Shown here: in pieces, positions 42,959 through 52,217 of the stretch | Layout of the letters: each line of letters begins with the position of its first letter | Position numbering within the stretch: the first letter of the stretch is position 1 | From: Streptomyces sp. NRRL B-1140 | GTDB lineage: Bacteria; Actinomycetota; Actinomycetes; Streptomycetales; Streptomycetaceae | Direction of reading: 5' to 3' | Assembly (NCBI RefSeq): GCF_001280065.1 | Contig: NZ_LGEA01000115.1 | Span: 1-64,000, forward strand | DNA: 64,000 nucleotides | The notes under the pieces: model-generated | Told to the model about the DNA's origin: nothing | What the model saw: only the letters and a program-made list of their open reading frames with translations | Databases searched by the model: none | Made by a program: the position numbers and the translations under genes

Positions 42959-43039
42959 GCCCCTCCGAGGGAACGACCGGGAACAGGACCGGCACGGACG
43001 CCCGGGCCGGGGTGGAGACCACCGGCCCGAGCCCGCGGC

Positions 43040-45142
43040 TCAGCGCCGCATCGGTGGCCTCTCCCAGTGGCGATGTCCCGCGACCGCAGCCACGAACGCG
43101 TCCCGGAACTCCTCGCTCGCCGGCCCGGGCGACGTGTCCGTCACGACGCCCCGGTCCGCGACCACCCGCTGGAACTCCGTCGACAGACCGAGTCCGTCGG
43201 GCTCCAGCCCCGCAAGGATCCCCACGCCCGAACCGAGCGCGCCCACCGGCTTGCCGTGCCGGTAGGCGTCCGTCACGAACCGCAGCATGTCGGGGTCGGC
43301 CGCCGTCGGCGGGGTTCCGACGGGGCCGCCGGGCAGCAGCACGGCGTCGTACAGGACGGACGCCACGGTCGGCAGCGCACGGTCGACGGCGTACGTCTCA
43401 CCGTCGGCCCCGGTGACCGTCCCGTCCGTGGCGGCCAGCGCCTCGACGTTCGCCCCCTCGGCGGTCAGCCGCTCCCGCACGGAGGTCACCTGCTCGGCGT
43501 CCACCCCGTCGGTGACGAGCACGGCGATCTGCCGGGTCCTGATCGAACCGTCTCCGCGCAGCGACTCGAGACTGAGCGCGGGGGAGGCCTGCCGGGACGG
43601 AGTCTGCGCACCGGACGGCTCCGGTACCCCGACGCCCCTCGCCACCCGAGCCGCCAGCTCGCCGTCGACCCTGGCCAGGTGCTCCACCGTCCGGGCCCGC
43701 ACGGTCAGCGCGCCGACCTTGCCGAGCTCGAACCGGAACGCCTCCACGATGTGCTGCCGCTCCCAGTCCGCCATGCTGTTCCAGAACATCGCGGTCTGGC
43801 TGTAATGGTCCTGGAAGCTGGGACTGCGGCGCCGGATCTTGTGGCCGTCCACGCGCTCGGCGTGGTGCGTGTAGGCGCTGCCGCCCGCGCCCGCGTGGGC
43901 CGGGCAGCCCCCGCCGAGCGAGTTCGGGAAGTAGTTCGTCCCGGAGTGGATCGCGCTCTGGTGGTAGCCGTCGCGCTGGTTGTTGCGCACCGGCGCGACC
44001 GGACGGTTCACCGGCAGCTGCGAGAAGTTCGGCCCGCCGAGGCGGATCAGCTGGGTGTCCAGGTAGGAGAAGTTCCGGGCCTGCAGCAGCGGATCGTTGG
44101 TGAAGTCGATGCCGGGCACCACGTTCGCCGTGTGGAAGGCCACCTGCTCGGTCTCCGCGAAGAAATTCTCCGGGTTGCGGTCCAGCACCATCCGGCCGAT
44201 CGGCCGCACCGGCACCTGCTCCTCCGGGATGATCTTCGTCGGGTCGAGCAGATCGAAGTCGAAGGCGAACTCGTCCTCCTCCGGCACGAGTTGCACGCCC
44301 AGCTCCCACTCGGGGTACTCGCCCGCCTCGATCGCGTCCCACAGGTCGCGCCGGTTGAAGTCCGGGTCCCGGCCCTGGCACTCCTGCGCCTCGTCCCACA
44401 CCAGCGAGTGCACACCCAGCTTCGGCTTCCAGTGGAACTTCACGAACGTGCCGCGGCCCTCGGCGTTCACGAACCGGAAGGTGTGCACGCCGAAGCCCTG
44501 CATCATGCGGTAGCTGCGCGGGATCGCCCGGTCCGACATCAGCCACATGATCGCGTGGAGCGTCTCGGGCTGGAGCGACACGAAGTCCCAGAGCGTGTCG
44601 TGAGCCGAGGCACCCGTCGGGATGTCGTTGTGCGGCTCCGGCTTCACCGCGTGCACGAAGTCCGGGAACTTGATGCCGTCCTGGATGAAGAAGACCGGGA
44701 AGTTGTTCCCGACCAGGTCGTAGTTGCCCTCCGACGTGTAGAACTTGGTGGCGAAGCCGCGCACGTCCCGCACGGTGTCCGCCGAGCCCTTCGGGCCCTG
44801 CACGGTCGAGAACCGCACGAAGACGGGAGTCCGCACGGACGGGTCCTGGAGGAACGCCGCGCGGGTGAACTCCGCGCAGGACTCGTACGGTTCGAAGTAG
44901 CCGTACGCACCCGCGCCCCGCGCGTGCACCACCCTTTCCGGAATCCGCTCGTGGTCGAACCGGGTGAGTTTCTCCCGGAAGTGGAAGTCCTCCATCAGCG
45001 TCGGCCCGCGCTCGCCCGCCGCCAGGGAGTCGTCGGTGTGGTCCACCTCGACGCCCTGGTCGGTGGTGAGCGGACCGGCGGTGGGATCGTCCGCCCGGGA
45101 CGCCTCGCGCTGGGCCTGTTTGCGGTCGGCGGGGGACGCCAT
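43040..45142 (-). CDS. katE: Large-subunit catalase (HPII/KatE type) with C-terminal amidotransferase-like domain
   Basis: A 700-residue haem catalase. The active-site His is in [14 protein letters not shown] (about 72), the distal Asn in [11 protein letters not shown], and the haem-ligand Tyr in [10 protein letters not shown]. The C-terminal 150 residues form the DJ-1/class I amidotransferase-like flavodoxin fold found only in large clade-2 catalases. In Streptomyces such a catalase (CatB) serves osmotic and developmental stress under SigB. The ATG overlaps the DJ-1 gene stop (TGATG), so the two are coupled. Confidence 0.92.
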   Translation of the reverse strand: MASPADRKQAQREASRADDPTAGPLTTDQGVEVDHTDDSLAAGERGPTLMEDFHFREKLTRFDHERIPERVVHARGAGAYGYFEPYESCAEFTRAAFLQDPSVRTPVFVRFSTVQGPKGSADTVRDVRGFATKFYTSEGNYDLVGNNFPVFFIQDGIKFPDFVHAVKPEPHNDIPTGASAHDTLWDFVSLQPETLHAIMWLMSDRAIPRSYRMMQGFGVHTFRFVNAEGRGTFVKFHWKPKLGVHSLVWDEAQECQGRDPDFNRRDLWDAIEAGEYPEWELGVQLVPEEDEFAFDFDLLDPTKIIPEEQVPVRPIGRMVLDRNPENFFAETEQVAFHTANVVPGIDFTNDPLLQARNFSYLDTQLIRLGGPNFSQLPVNRPVAPVRNNQRDGYHQSAIHSGTNYFPNSLGGGCPAHAGAGGSAYTHHAERVDGHKIRRRSPSFQDHYSQTAMFWNSMADWERQHIVEAFRFELGKVGALTVRARTVEHLARVDGELAARVARGVGVPEPSGAQTPSRQASPALSLESLRGDGSIRTRQIAVLVTDGVDAEQVTSVRERLTAEGANVEALAATDGTVTGADGETYAVDRALPTVASVLYDAVLLPGGPVGTPPTAADPDMLRFVTDAYRHGKPVGALGSGVGILAGLEPDGLGLSTEFQRVVADRGVVTDTSPGPASEEFRDAFVAAVAGHRHWERPPMRR

Positions 45143-45684
45143 CAGGCGGCCTCCCGCGCGAAGACGTCCAGGAAGGTCTCACAGAACGCCTTCAGATCGT
45201 CCGGCTTGCGGCTGGTGATCAGCTTGTTCGCCCCGTGGTCGCAGACCTGCACCTGCTGGTCGACCCAGGTGCCGCCCGCGTTGCGGATGTCCGTCTGCAG
45301 ACTCGGCCAGGAGGTGAGGACCCGGCCGCGCACCACGTCCGCCTCGACCAGCGTCCACGGCGCGTGGCAGATCGCGGCCACGGGGCGGCCGTGCTCGAAG
45401 AAGTCCCGGACGAAAGCGACGGCCTTGTCGTCCATCCTCAGGAAGTCCGGGTTGGCCACACCACCCGGCAGCACGAGGGCAGCGAACGAGTCCGGTGCGG
45501 CATCGCCCACGACCTCGTCCACGGGGAACGTGTCCGCCTTGTCGAGGTGGTTGAAGGCCTGGATCTCACCCTGCTGCGTGGACACCAGCACGGGCTCGTG
45601 ACCGGCGTCCTTCACGGCCTGCCACGGATCGGTCAGCTCGACCTGCTCGACGCCCTCGGGCGCTACCAGAAACGCGATACGCAT
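45142..45684 (-). CDS. DJ-1/PfpI-family protein
   Basis: A 180-residue class I amidotransferase-like protein of the PfpI/YhbO group. The nucleophilic Cys is in AAICHAPWTLVEA, with LVLPGGVANPDFLRMDD preceding it. Members act as chaperones, deglycases or proteases against damaged proteins. It precedes the catalase gene with an overlap. The catalase itself carries the same fold at its C-terminus, suggesting a paired origin. The ATG 45684 lies 11 bases beyond an AAAGGAC site. Confidence 0.87.
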   Translation of the reverse strand: MRIAFLVAPEGVEQVELTDPWQAVKDAGHEPVLVSTQQGEIQAFNHLDKADTFPVDEVVGDAAPDSFAALVLPGGVANPDFLRMDDKAVAFVRDFFEHGRPVAAICHAPWTLVEADVVRGRVLTSWPSLQTDIRNAGGTWVDQQVQVCDHGANKLITSRKPDDLKAFCETFLDVFAREAA

Positions 45685-45744
45685 GATGTCAGCGTCCTTT
45701 CCCGGAGCGGACGGCGCTCCGGCGCGCCGCACGGCTCCCTGCTC

Positions 45745-45780
45745 GGTTCTCGTGGTTCTCGTGGTTCTCGTGGTTCTCGT
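45745..45780. repeat. Four tandem copies of a 9-bp repeat
   Basis: GGTTCTCGT is repeated exactly four times without gaps between the stop of the CBS gene and the start of the DJ-1 gene. A degenerate TCTTCGTG follows. The array is in the promoter region of the DJ-1/catalase operon on the minus strand. Confidence 0.9.
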
Positions 45781-45825
45781 TCTTCGTGTCGCCGGTGGCG
45801 CCGATCCGCTCGGCCCGGTCCGGGC

Positions 45826-46257
45826 TCACGCATCGCCCCGGGCGTCCGGGGCCGCCCGGCTGATGTCGGCGAGCGCCGACGCCGGGTCCTCGGCCTCGGC
45901 CACGTCGCCCAGGCTCACGATCCCGACCGGCAGCCCGTGCTCCACCACGGGCAGCCGACGTACCGCGTGCTCGCGCATCAGCTCCACCGCGGTCGTCACC
46001 CGGTCGTCCGGCGTCACCGTCACCGGATTGCCGGTGCACACGGTCCGCGCGCTGACCGTCATCGGATCGGCGCCGTCCGCGACGGCCCGTACGGTGATGT
46101 CACGGTCGGTCAGTACGCCGATCACGTCCTGCCCCTCGGCCACCACCACGTCGCCGATGTTCTGCGTCCGCATCAGCTGCGCCGCCTCGACGAGCGAGGC
46201 GTCCGGGCGCACGGCGACCACACCCGCTGTCATCACGTCCTTGACGTACTCGGCCAT
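45826..46257 (-). CDS. Two-CBS-domain protein (Hrp1-like)
   Basis: A 143-residue protein consisting of two CBS motifs: VKDVMTAGVVAVRPDASLVEAAQLM followed by GVLTDRDITV, and VTVTPDDRVTTAVELMREHAVRRLPVV followed by GIVSLGDVA. It closely follows the layout of mycobacterial Hrp1 (Rv2626c), a dormancy protein. CBS pairs bind adenine nucleotides. ATG 46257 has GGAGGGAAGG upstream. Because a poly-G run upstream is in frame, the assembled sequence reads as a fusion with the DUF2795-like gene; I treat them as two genes. Confidence 0.85.
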   Translation of the reverse strand: MAEYVKDVMTAGVVAVRPDASLVEAAQLMRTQNIGDVVVAEGQDVIGVLTDRDITVRAVADGADPMTVSARTVCTGNPVTVTPDDRVTTAVELMREHAVRRLPVVEHGLPVGIVSLGDVAEAEDPASALADISRAAPDARGDA

Positions 46258-46290
46258 CACTCGGGCCTTCCCTCCGTTTCCCAGCCCGGC

Positions 46291-46369
<79 letters not shown>

Positions 46370-46371
46370 GC

Positions 46372-46659
46372 GTCGGGCGCCTGGTGGCCGCGCAGCTCGC
46401 GTGCCAGCTCCCGCGGGCTCGCGGGGAACGCCTTGCGGCCCAGCATCCGCGCCAGTTCCAGCCGCACCGACTCCAGTGACGTCGGCGCACGGCCCGGCGT
46501 CACCGGCCCGTGGGCGACCTCGGGGTCGTCCTCGGCGGCCGGCTCCGGGTCGTGCCACTCCTCACTGCGTGTGGGGTGCCCGGACCTGAGCAGACCCTGC
46601 AGTTCGTGTTTCATCTCGTCGTCCCGGTGGACGCTCAGCCGGTCGCTGCCTCGCTGCAT
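46372..46659 (-). CDS. DUF2795-like protein, 3' end lost in the homopolymer tract
   Basis: The N-terminal 96 codons of a protein starting MQRGSDRLSVHRDDEMKHEL, with a middle EEWHDPEPAAEDDPEV block and the LARMLGRKAFPASPRELARELR helix. This resembles small Streptomyces DUF2795 proteins, which normally continue with another 30-40 residues. Here the reading frame enters the poly-G run after QAPDAR and then continues in frame into the CBS gene. The ATG 46659 has GGAGGGAG; a perfect sigma-B type promoter is upstream. I consider it an intact gene spoiled by the assembly. Confidence 0.65.
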
Positions 46660-46692
46660 GTCTCCCTCCAGACGTTCGGGGGCCCGCACCGC

Positions 46693-46717
46693 GTACCCGA
46701 ACACCGGAGGGCGACAC
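46693..46717 (-). promoter_or_regulatory. Sigma-B type promoter of the DUF2795-like gene
   Basis: On the minus strand GTGT-N15-GGGTAC (46717 to 46693) fits the sigma-B consensus exactly and is identical in both boxes and spacing to the promoter at 42658-42682. The expected start is about 25 bases before the ATG at 46659. Confidence 0.7.
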
Positions 46718-46818
46718 GGATTCCGCCGACTCGATCGCCGCCGTCCGCACGGGTTTGCGCCACGCCCCGCGGGAGACCCGGTTCGTCCCCCCCACACCTC
46801 CCTGGGGAAGGACACGCC

Positions 46819-47004
46819 ATGGCGTTGCTCGCTGTGCTCATCCCGGTGCTGATGCTCGGAGTCCTGCTGGTGCTGGGCCGTTACGAGGAGCTGCTGCTGC
46901 CGCAGGACGACGCCGACCGGCGTGAACCGGCCGCCGCTCCGCCCGCCGCCGCGGCGGTCGCTTCTTCTCCCGCCCCGTCGACGACTCCGGCACCCGCGCC
47001 GTGA
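46819..47004 (+). CDS. Small single-pass membrane protein, unknown function
   Basis: A 61-residue protein: one membrane helix (LLAVLIPVLMLGVLLVLG, residues 3-20) followed by a short charged region (RYEELLLPQDDADRREP) and an Ala/Pro-rich tail. The ATG 46819 has GGGGAAGGA upstream. It is divergent from the DUF2795-like gene, 159 bases away. Similar small proteins accompany stress genes in Streptomyces, but no function is known. Confidence 0.65.
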   Translation: MALLAVLIPVLMLGVLLVLGRYEELLLPQDDADRREPAAAPPAAAAVASSPAPSTTPAPAP

Positions 47005-47279
47005 AGCCCTGCCTGACCGTCGGCTTCCCCTCCGCGGCACCCCAGGCGACGAGGCGGCGGACGGCAACGAGAACCGGCGGCGGGAGTCACCCTGCGCGAC
47101 GGCCGAAAAGCACTCCGGGTTTGCGGGTGGAGGCCGGGGGCAGGCGCCCTTGAGTGCTTCGGACAGGAGGCACGCCCGTGGGAGCGGCGTCGCGCCGCAC
47201 CCGAGGCCCTGTCCCACAGCGGATGCGCTTCCACGGTGACCGTCCGGCCCACTGCACTTTCAAGGGATTGCGACGCATC

Positions 47280-48074
47280 ATGCCGACCCGAATCCGCGCC
47301 CAGAAGCACCCCCACGACGACGCCCCCGACACCGCCGAGGCCTTCCGCAGGCTCACCTCGATGCCCGCCGGCCCGGAGCGCGACGCCCTCCGCGACGAGA
47401 TCGTCGAGGCCTGGCTGCCCATGGCCGACCGTCTCGCCGGACGCTTCCGCAGCCGCGGCGAGAACTACGAGGACCTGCGCCAGGTAGCGGCCCTCGGCCT
47501 GGTCAAGGCCGTCGACCGGTACGACCCCGACCGCGGCCACGCCTTCGAGAGCTACGCCGTACCGACCATCACCGGAGAGATCAAGCGGCACTTCAGGGAC
47601 CACATGTGGACCCTGCACGTGCCCCGCCGCGTCCAGGATCTGCGCAACCGGGTGCGGGCCGCCGGCCAGGACCTGTCCCAGAGCATCGCCGGCCGGCAGC
47701 CCACCGTGGCCGAGCTCGCCGCACACGCCGGCATGAGCGAGGAGGACGTCCGGGCCGGCCTGGAGGCGCTGGAGAGCTTCTCTGCGCTGTCCCTGGACGC
47801 GGAGCTGCCCGGCAGCGAGGACGGGTACTCCCTGAGTGACGCGCTGGGCTCCACCGACCCCGCCCTGGACACGGTCGTCGACCGCGAGTCCGTCAGGGCG
47901 CGGCTGGCCGCCCTGCCCGAGCGGGAGAGGGCGATCCTGTACATGCGGTTCTTCGACGACATGACGCAGAGCCGGATCGCCGAGGAGCTGGGGATCTCGC
48001 AGATGCATGTCTCACGGCTGATCAGCCGGTGCTGCGGGCGGGTGCGGGAGCAGGTCATGCGGGACGTCGCCTAG
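47280..48074 (+). CDS. SigB-family (group 3) RNA polymerase sigma factor
   Basis: A 264-residue sigma factor of the SigB/SigF/SigG group. It has region 2 (RGENYEDLRQVAALGLVKAVDRYDP, FESYAVPTITGEIKRHFRDH), region 3 (LHVPRRVQDLRNRVRAAGQDL, QPTVAELAAHAGMSEEDVRAGLEAL) and region 4 (LPERERAILYMRFFDDMTQSRIAEELGISQMHVSRLISR). The lack of region 1 is normal for the group. It would recognise GNNT-N14-16-GGGTA[CT] promoters, two of which occur nearby. No anti-sigma gene is adjacent, though the HATPase/SpoIIE protein at 11260 could regulate such a factor. The ATG 47280 is preceded by AAGGGA; ATG 47223 is an in-frame alternative. Confidence 0.9.
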   Translation: MPTRIRAQKHPHDDAPDTAEAFRRLTSMPAGPERDALRDEIVEAWLPMADRLAGRFRSRGENYEDLRQVAALGLVKAVDRYDPDRGHAFESYAVPTITGEIKRHFRDHMWTLHVPRRVQDLRNRVRAAGQDLSQSIAGRQPTVAELAAHAGMSEEDVRAGLEALESFSALSLDAELPGSEDGYSLSDALGSTDPALDTVVDRESVRARLAALPERERAILYMRFFDDMTQSRIAEELGISQMHVSRLISRCCGRVREQVMRDVA

Positions 48075-48290
48075 CGCCGCCGGGGTGATGTGGTCGCGCG
48101 GGTGCGGAGCCGGGGTGGCTCGGCGCGCCGACGCGGCGGAGCCGCACACGCCACCGTCCCGCGTCCCCGCGGCGCTCCGCGTTCACCCGTTTGAATGGCA
48201 CTGTCCCGCCAATGGGGCCTCGCCGCGCGCAACGCCACCAAGGCCTGGCTGTCATGGCAGAGGGGTAACACCACCGAAGGAGTCCCCTCG

Positions 48291-48968
48291 ATGCGCCGCA
48301 GCCTGTACGCCCTGTCCGTTTCCGTCCTGGCGGGCTCAGCCCTCGTGGGCTTCGCGCCGGCCGAATTCTCCGAACCGGCCGCCGAGGTCAGTCCCGCCAC
48401 CGTCCAGCCCGGAGGCACGCTCACCGTCTCGGTCAGCTGCGACCCGACCGAAGGGCCGCCGCCCGACAGCATCGACGCCACCTCGCAGGCCTTCGAGGAG
48501 GGCACGGTGCCGCTGCAGCTCGTCACCGGCAACGACGACGAGGTGTCCGGCCCGGCCTACCGCGGCACGGCCCTGATCTCCTCGGCGGAAAGCTTCGAGG
48601 GTGACCCGGACGCGCAGGGGGAGGACTCGGCGTGGACCGTCGACGGCACCTGCCCGGCCGCCCCCGGCGGCGAGGGCACACCGTGGAGCGCGACGTTCAC
48701 CGTGACCCACGGCTCCCCACCCCACAAGCCGTCGCACCGGCCCGCGGACCCACCCGCCCACAAGCCCTGCCCCGAGCCCCCGCACGGCCACGAACCGCAG
48801 CACACCGACTGCGAACCGGCGGCTGTCCAGCGTGGGGTACGGGCCGGTGACGGCGGCGCCTTCAACGACTCCGTGCCGGCCCTGGCGGCGGGCGGGGTTC
48901 TGATCGCGGGCGCGTTCGGCGCCGCCGTGCACCGGCTGCGCAACCGGGAGAGCGACCCCCACCGCTGA
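48291..48968 (+). CDS. Secreted/cell-surface protein with Pro/His-rich stalk and C-terminal anchor
   Basis: A 225-residue protein: signal peptide (MRRSLYALSVSVLAGSALVGF), an immunoglobulin-like domain (about 30-140, EVSPATVQPGGTLTVSVSC start, one internal Cys), a Pro/His/Lys-rich stalk (about 145-185) and a C-terminal hydrophobic helix (ALAAGGVLIAGAFGAAV) followed by basic HRLRNRE. The anchor resembles sortase substrates but has no LPxTG motif. The ATG 48291 has AAGGAG. The 216-base gap upstream holds no feature I can name. Confidence 0.75.
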   Translation: MRRSLYALSVSVLAGSALVGFAPAEFSEPAAEVSPATVQPGGTLTVSVSCDPTEGPPPDSIDATSQAFEEGTVPLQLVTGNDDEVSGPAYRGTALISSAESFEGDPDAQGEDSAWTVDGTCPAAPGGEGTPWSATFTVTHGSPPHKPSHRPADPPAHKPCPEPPHGHEPQHTDCEPAAVQRGVRAGDGGAFNDSVPALAAGGVLIAGAFGAAVHRLRNRESDPHR

Positions 48969-49193
48969 CCTCCCGGGCCCGGTCCGCCGCCCCGGACGGG
49001 AGCGGCTTCCCCGGCCGGGCCCGCTCATGCTGTGACCCTCACGACCCGGCTGGTGCCCATGAGGCGGCGGCACGCGGGGTACTCGGTGGCCGAGGGGACG
49101 AGCCGCGCCGTACGGACCACCCGGCAGCGCACGGCGCACGCGCCGGGGCGGCACGACACGGCGGCACCAGGCACTGGCACTGCGGAGGTACGG

Positions 49194-50441
49194 ATGCGGC
49201 GGACGGCCCCCGAAGGTCACGGCCCCGTCCGGTTCGGGCCCCCGCTCCCCGACGACGGGCTGCCGGTCCTGCCGGAGCTGTCCGCGGTGCTCGCCGCCGC
49301 GGCGTCCCGGGGCAGCCACGAGCCGGTCGGCGGCAACCGGACTCTGCGCGAGGCCGCCTGCGGTTACTGGGACCGGCGCGGACTGCGCTGCGACCCGGAC
49401 CGGGTGGCGTCCGCACCCGGCGCGCCCGCCCTGCTGCTCGCCCTGACCGCCGCCCTCGGCGGCGACGTCCTCGTGCCGAGACCCTGCGCCGCCTGGTGGG
49501 CGCCGTACGCACGTCTGCTGGGGCGCCCCGCGTTCCACGTGCCGACCCCGCCGGAGAGCGGCGGGGTACCCGACCCGTACGCCCTGCTGGAGACCGTGCG
49601 CCGGGTCCGCGCCGAGGGCGGCGACCCGCGACTGCTGGTGCTGTCCGTCGCCGACGATCCCACCGCGACCGTCGCCCCTCCCGAACTGCTCCACGAGACC
49701 GTCGAGGCCGCACAGGGGGAGGGCCTGCACCTGGTCAGCGACGAGACCTGGCGCGACACCCTGCACGATCGGCACGAGACGGTGCTGCTCAGCCCCGCCG
49801 AGATGGTGCCCGACCGGGTCACCGTCGTCACCGACCTGGCCGGAGCCCTGCTCCCGGCCGGCTGGCCCGCCGCCGTGGCGCGCTTCCCGGCCGGGGAGAA
49901 CGGAGCCGGCCTCCACGCACGCGTCCTCGACGTCCTCACCGCCCTCGACGCCCGCGTCGCCGCACCCGTCGCCGCGGCGGCCGGGTACGCCCTCGGGGAG
50001 CCGGACGCGGTCACGGCGCGCGTGACGGCCGCCGTGCGCCTGCACGCGCTCCTGGCCGCCGCGGCGCACACCGCCGTCGTCGCCGCGGGTGCCCTCGCCC
50101 GGCCCCCGCGGTCGGGCCGCCACCTGTACGTGGACCTGGCCCCGCTGAGCCCCGCGCTGACCGCGCACGGCATCGGTGACGCACAGGAACTGGAAGACTT
50201 CCTCTCCGCACGCCTCGCCATGCCCGCCCCGGGCGGGCACCGCTTCGGCGACGACCTCGAAGCGCCGCGCGTGCGGCTTGCCACCGGCGCACTGCTGGCC
50301 GGTTCCGACAGGGAACGCGCGGAATGCCTCACCTCACCCACACCGTTGGAACTGCCGCACGTGCACCACGCGTTGATCCGACTCAGGTCGGTCTTCGACG
50401 ATCTCCGCGACGACGCTGAGCGATGGGAGCCTCCCCGATGA
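49194..50441 (+). CDS. Aminotransferase class I/II fold protein lacking the PLP lysine
   Basis: A 415-residue protein aligning to fold type I aminotransferases: a GNRTLREAACGYWDRRGLRCDPDRVASAPGAPALL start, the SDETW block that normally binds the pyridine nitrogen, and a C-terminal small domain. Where the Schiff-base lysine is expected (the S-[LFN]-S-K motif before a PGW turn), the sequence reads VVTDLAGALLPAGWPAAV with no Lys. It may be a non-catalytic, regulatory relative. GGAGG is 5 bases before ATG 49194; earlier in-frame starts (49032, 49059) lack a site. It overlaps the MBL gene by ATGA. Confidence 0.75.
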   Translation: MRRTAPEGHGPVRFGPPLPDDGLPVLPELSAVLAAAASRGSHEPVGGNRTLREAACGYWDRRGLRCDPDRVASAPGAPALLLALTAALGGDVLVPRPCAAWWAPYARLLGRPAFHVPTPPESGGVPDPYALLETVRRVRAEGGDPRLLVLSVADDPTATVAPPELLHETVEAAQGEGLHLVSDETWRDTLHDRHETVLLSPAEMVPDRVTVVTDLAGALLPAGWPAAVARFPAGENGAGLHARVLDVLTALDARVAAPVAAAAGYALGEPDAVTARVTAAVRLHALLAAAAHTAVVAAGALARPPRSGRHLYVDLAPLSPALTAHGIGDAQELEDFLSARLAMPAPGGHRFGDDLEAPRVRLATGALLAGSDRERAECLTSPTPLELPHVHHALIRLRSVFDDLRDDAERWEPPR

Positions 50442-51490
50442 CGCAGCAGTCCGAGTCGACCGCCAGCGCGACCCCCCGGGCAGCCGACGAGCCCGTGCTC
50501 CCGTCGCCCCTCGCACCCCCGTATCCGCCCCTGGCCGAACCCCGGCCCCTGGCCGAGCGGCGGGTGTGGCCGCGCACCTTCCACGACCGGCTGACCGCGC
50601 CGCTCCCGGGGCTGAAGGCCATGGCCCGCTTTGCCCGCGAGGGCGCGGTGAGACCCGGCCCGCAGGGCCTGGCCGACATCCCCCGGCTCCCCTACGCCCC
50701 GGCTCCGCTGCCCCGCGTCGACGCCCGCACCGTCGCCGTCACCTGGGCGGGCCACGCCAGTTGGGTGCTGCGCATCGGCGGCCTGACGGTCCTCACCGAC
50801 CCGGTCTGGTCCCGCCGCATCCTCGGCACGCCCGCGCGCATCACCCCCGTCGGCGTCCCCTGGGAGGACCTGCCGCGCATCGACGCAGTCGTCATCAGCC
50901 ACAACCACTACGACCACCTCGACGCCCCCACCCTGCGCCGACTGCCGCGCGACACCCCGGTGTTCGTCCCGGCCGGGCTCGCCCGCTGGTTCCACCGCCG
51001 CCGCTTCACACGCGTGACGGAGCTCGACTGGTGGGAGGCGGCCGAACTGGACGGCGTACGCTTCGACTTCGTTCCGTCCCACCACTGGTCCAAGCGCAGC
51101 CTCACCGACACCTGCCACAGCCTGTGGGGCGGCTGGGTCCTCACCGACCGGGACGGCCAACGCGTCTACTTCGCGGGCGACACGGGCTACGGCCACTGGT
51201 TCTCCCGCATCGGCCGCCGCTACCCCGGAATCGACCTGGCCCTCCTGCCCATCGGCGCCTACGACCCCCGCTGGTGGCTCCGTGACGTCCACTGCGACCC
51301 GGAGGAGGCGGTCCGCGCGGCCCAGGACCTGGGCGCGGCCCGGATGGCCCCCATGCACTGGGCGACGTTCGTCCTGTCGGCCGAGCCGGTCATGGAGCCC
51401 CTGACGCGGGTGCGGGCGGCCTGGGAGAAGGCGGGCCTGCCCCGGGAGAACCTCTGGGACATGCCGGTCGGCGCGTCAAAGGTGCTGTAG
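50438..51490 (+). CDS. Metallo-beta-lactamase fold hydrolase (NAPE-PLD/UlaG-like)
   Basis: A 350-residue protein with the MBL signature HNHYDHLD, an upstream TWAGHASWVLRIGGLTVLTDPVW strand, PSHHWSKRS and FAGDTGYG strands. This matches the N-acyl-phosphatidylethanolamine phospholipase D-like branch of the superfamily, which hydrolyses lipid or phosphodiester substrates. It is coupled to the aminotransferase-fold gene. A Pro-rich head of about 60 residues precedes the domain. Confidence 0.83.
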   Translation: MTQQSESTASATPRAADEPVLPSPLAPPYPPLAEPRPLAERRVWPRTFHDRLTAPLPGLKAMARFAREGAVRPGPQGLADIPRLPYAPAPLPRVDARTVAVTWAGHASWVLRIGGLTVLTDPVWSRRILGTPARITPVGVPWEDLPRIDAVVISHNHYDHLDAPTLRRLPRDTPVFVPAGLARWFHRRRFTRVTELDWWEAAELDGVRFDFVPSHHWSKRSLTDTCHSLWGGWVLTDRDGQRVYFAGDTGYGHWFSRIGRRYPGIDLALLPIGAYDPRWWLRDVHCDPEEAVRAAQDLGAARMAPMHWATFVLSAEPVMEPLTRVRAAWEKAGLPRENLWDMPVGASKVL

Positions 51491-51569
51491 ATGTGCAAGG
51501 GGCGCGGGGAACTGCGCGGACAGCCACCACGCACCCGCACCCCGAAGGGCAACCGCAACCCTTACGGCG

Positions 51570-52217
51570 CTACCGAACCCGCCGCACCACGGCCGGCACC
51601 GCACTGATCACCAACGTCAGCCCGATCGCCGCCACCACACCCTCCCACGGCTCGTCGAACAGCGACCCCCCGAGAATCCCGATCAACTGATACGTCACGG
51701 TCCACGCCAGACACGCCGGGAAGTTCCCCCGGGAGAACCTCCGCAGCGGCCACTCCGCCAGCAGACACGCCAGCATCACCGGAATCCGCCCGGCCGGCAC
51801 CAGCCGGGACAACACCAGCACGGCGACCCCGTGCGCGGCCAGTTTCTCCTGTGCCTGCTCCAGCCGGTCCTCCGGCGCCCGCGACCGGATCGCCTCCAGC
51901 CACCGCGACCCGTTCTTCGAATTCAGTCCGCGCCGCCCCAGCCAGTACAGCGCCGCATCACCCAGGAACGCCGCCAGCGACGCCGTCACGAACACCATCG
52001 CCAGCGAGAACGGCGCCGTCCGGTGCACGGCGACCACCGCCGCCGAACTCACCAGCGCGCCGGTAGGGATCACCGGCACCAGCGCCCCGGCCAGCACCAG
52101 CACGAAGAGCGTCGGATAGCCGATCGCCTGCTGTGTGGACGCCGGGACCACGGACGCCGGGGTGACAGCCGAGACCGCGAGCAGGGGCGTGAGCGCCGCG
52201 GGCGCGGACCAGTTCAC
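51570..52217 (-). CDS. DedA-family membrane protein
   Basis: A 215-residue membrane protein with about five hydrophobic segments and the DedA/SNARE-assoc motifs: GALVPVIPTGALVSSAAVVAV, FLGDAALYWLGRRG and LSRLVPAGRIPVMLACLLAEWPL. DedA proteins flip undecaprenyl phosphate or phospholipids and support the proton motive force. The start GTG 52217 overlaps the stop of the upstream MBL gene (GTGA). Confidence 0.83.
   Translation of the reverse strand: MNWSAPAALTPLLAVSAVTPASVVPASTQQAIGYPTLFVLVLAGALVPVIPTGALVSSAAVVAVHRTAPFSLAMVFVTASLAAFLGDAALYWLGRRGLNSKNGSRWLEAIRSRAPEDRLEQAQEKLAAHGVAVLVLSRLVPAGRIPVMLACLLAEWPLRRFSRGNFPACLAWTVTYQLIGILGGSLFDEPWEGVVAAIGLTLVISAVPAVVRRVR

Noticed and set aside
43067..45601. 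Plus-strand open frame of 844 codons opposite the catalase and DJ-1 genes
   Set aside because: The minus strand encodes two well-conserved proteins; the plus frame is Arg/Val/His-rich shadow coding with no domain.
45745..45780. Iteron-type origin or attachment site
   Set aside because: Only four short repeats, with no AT-rich region, DnaA boxes, integrase or tRNA nearby.
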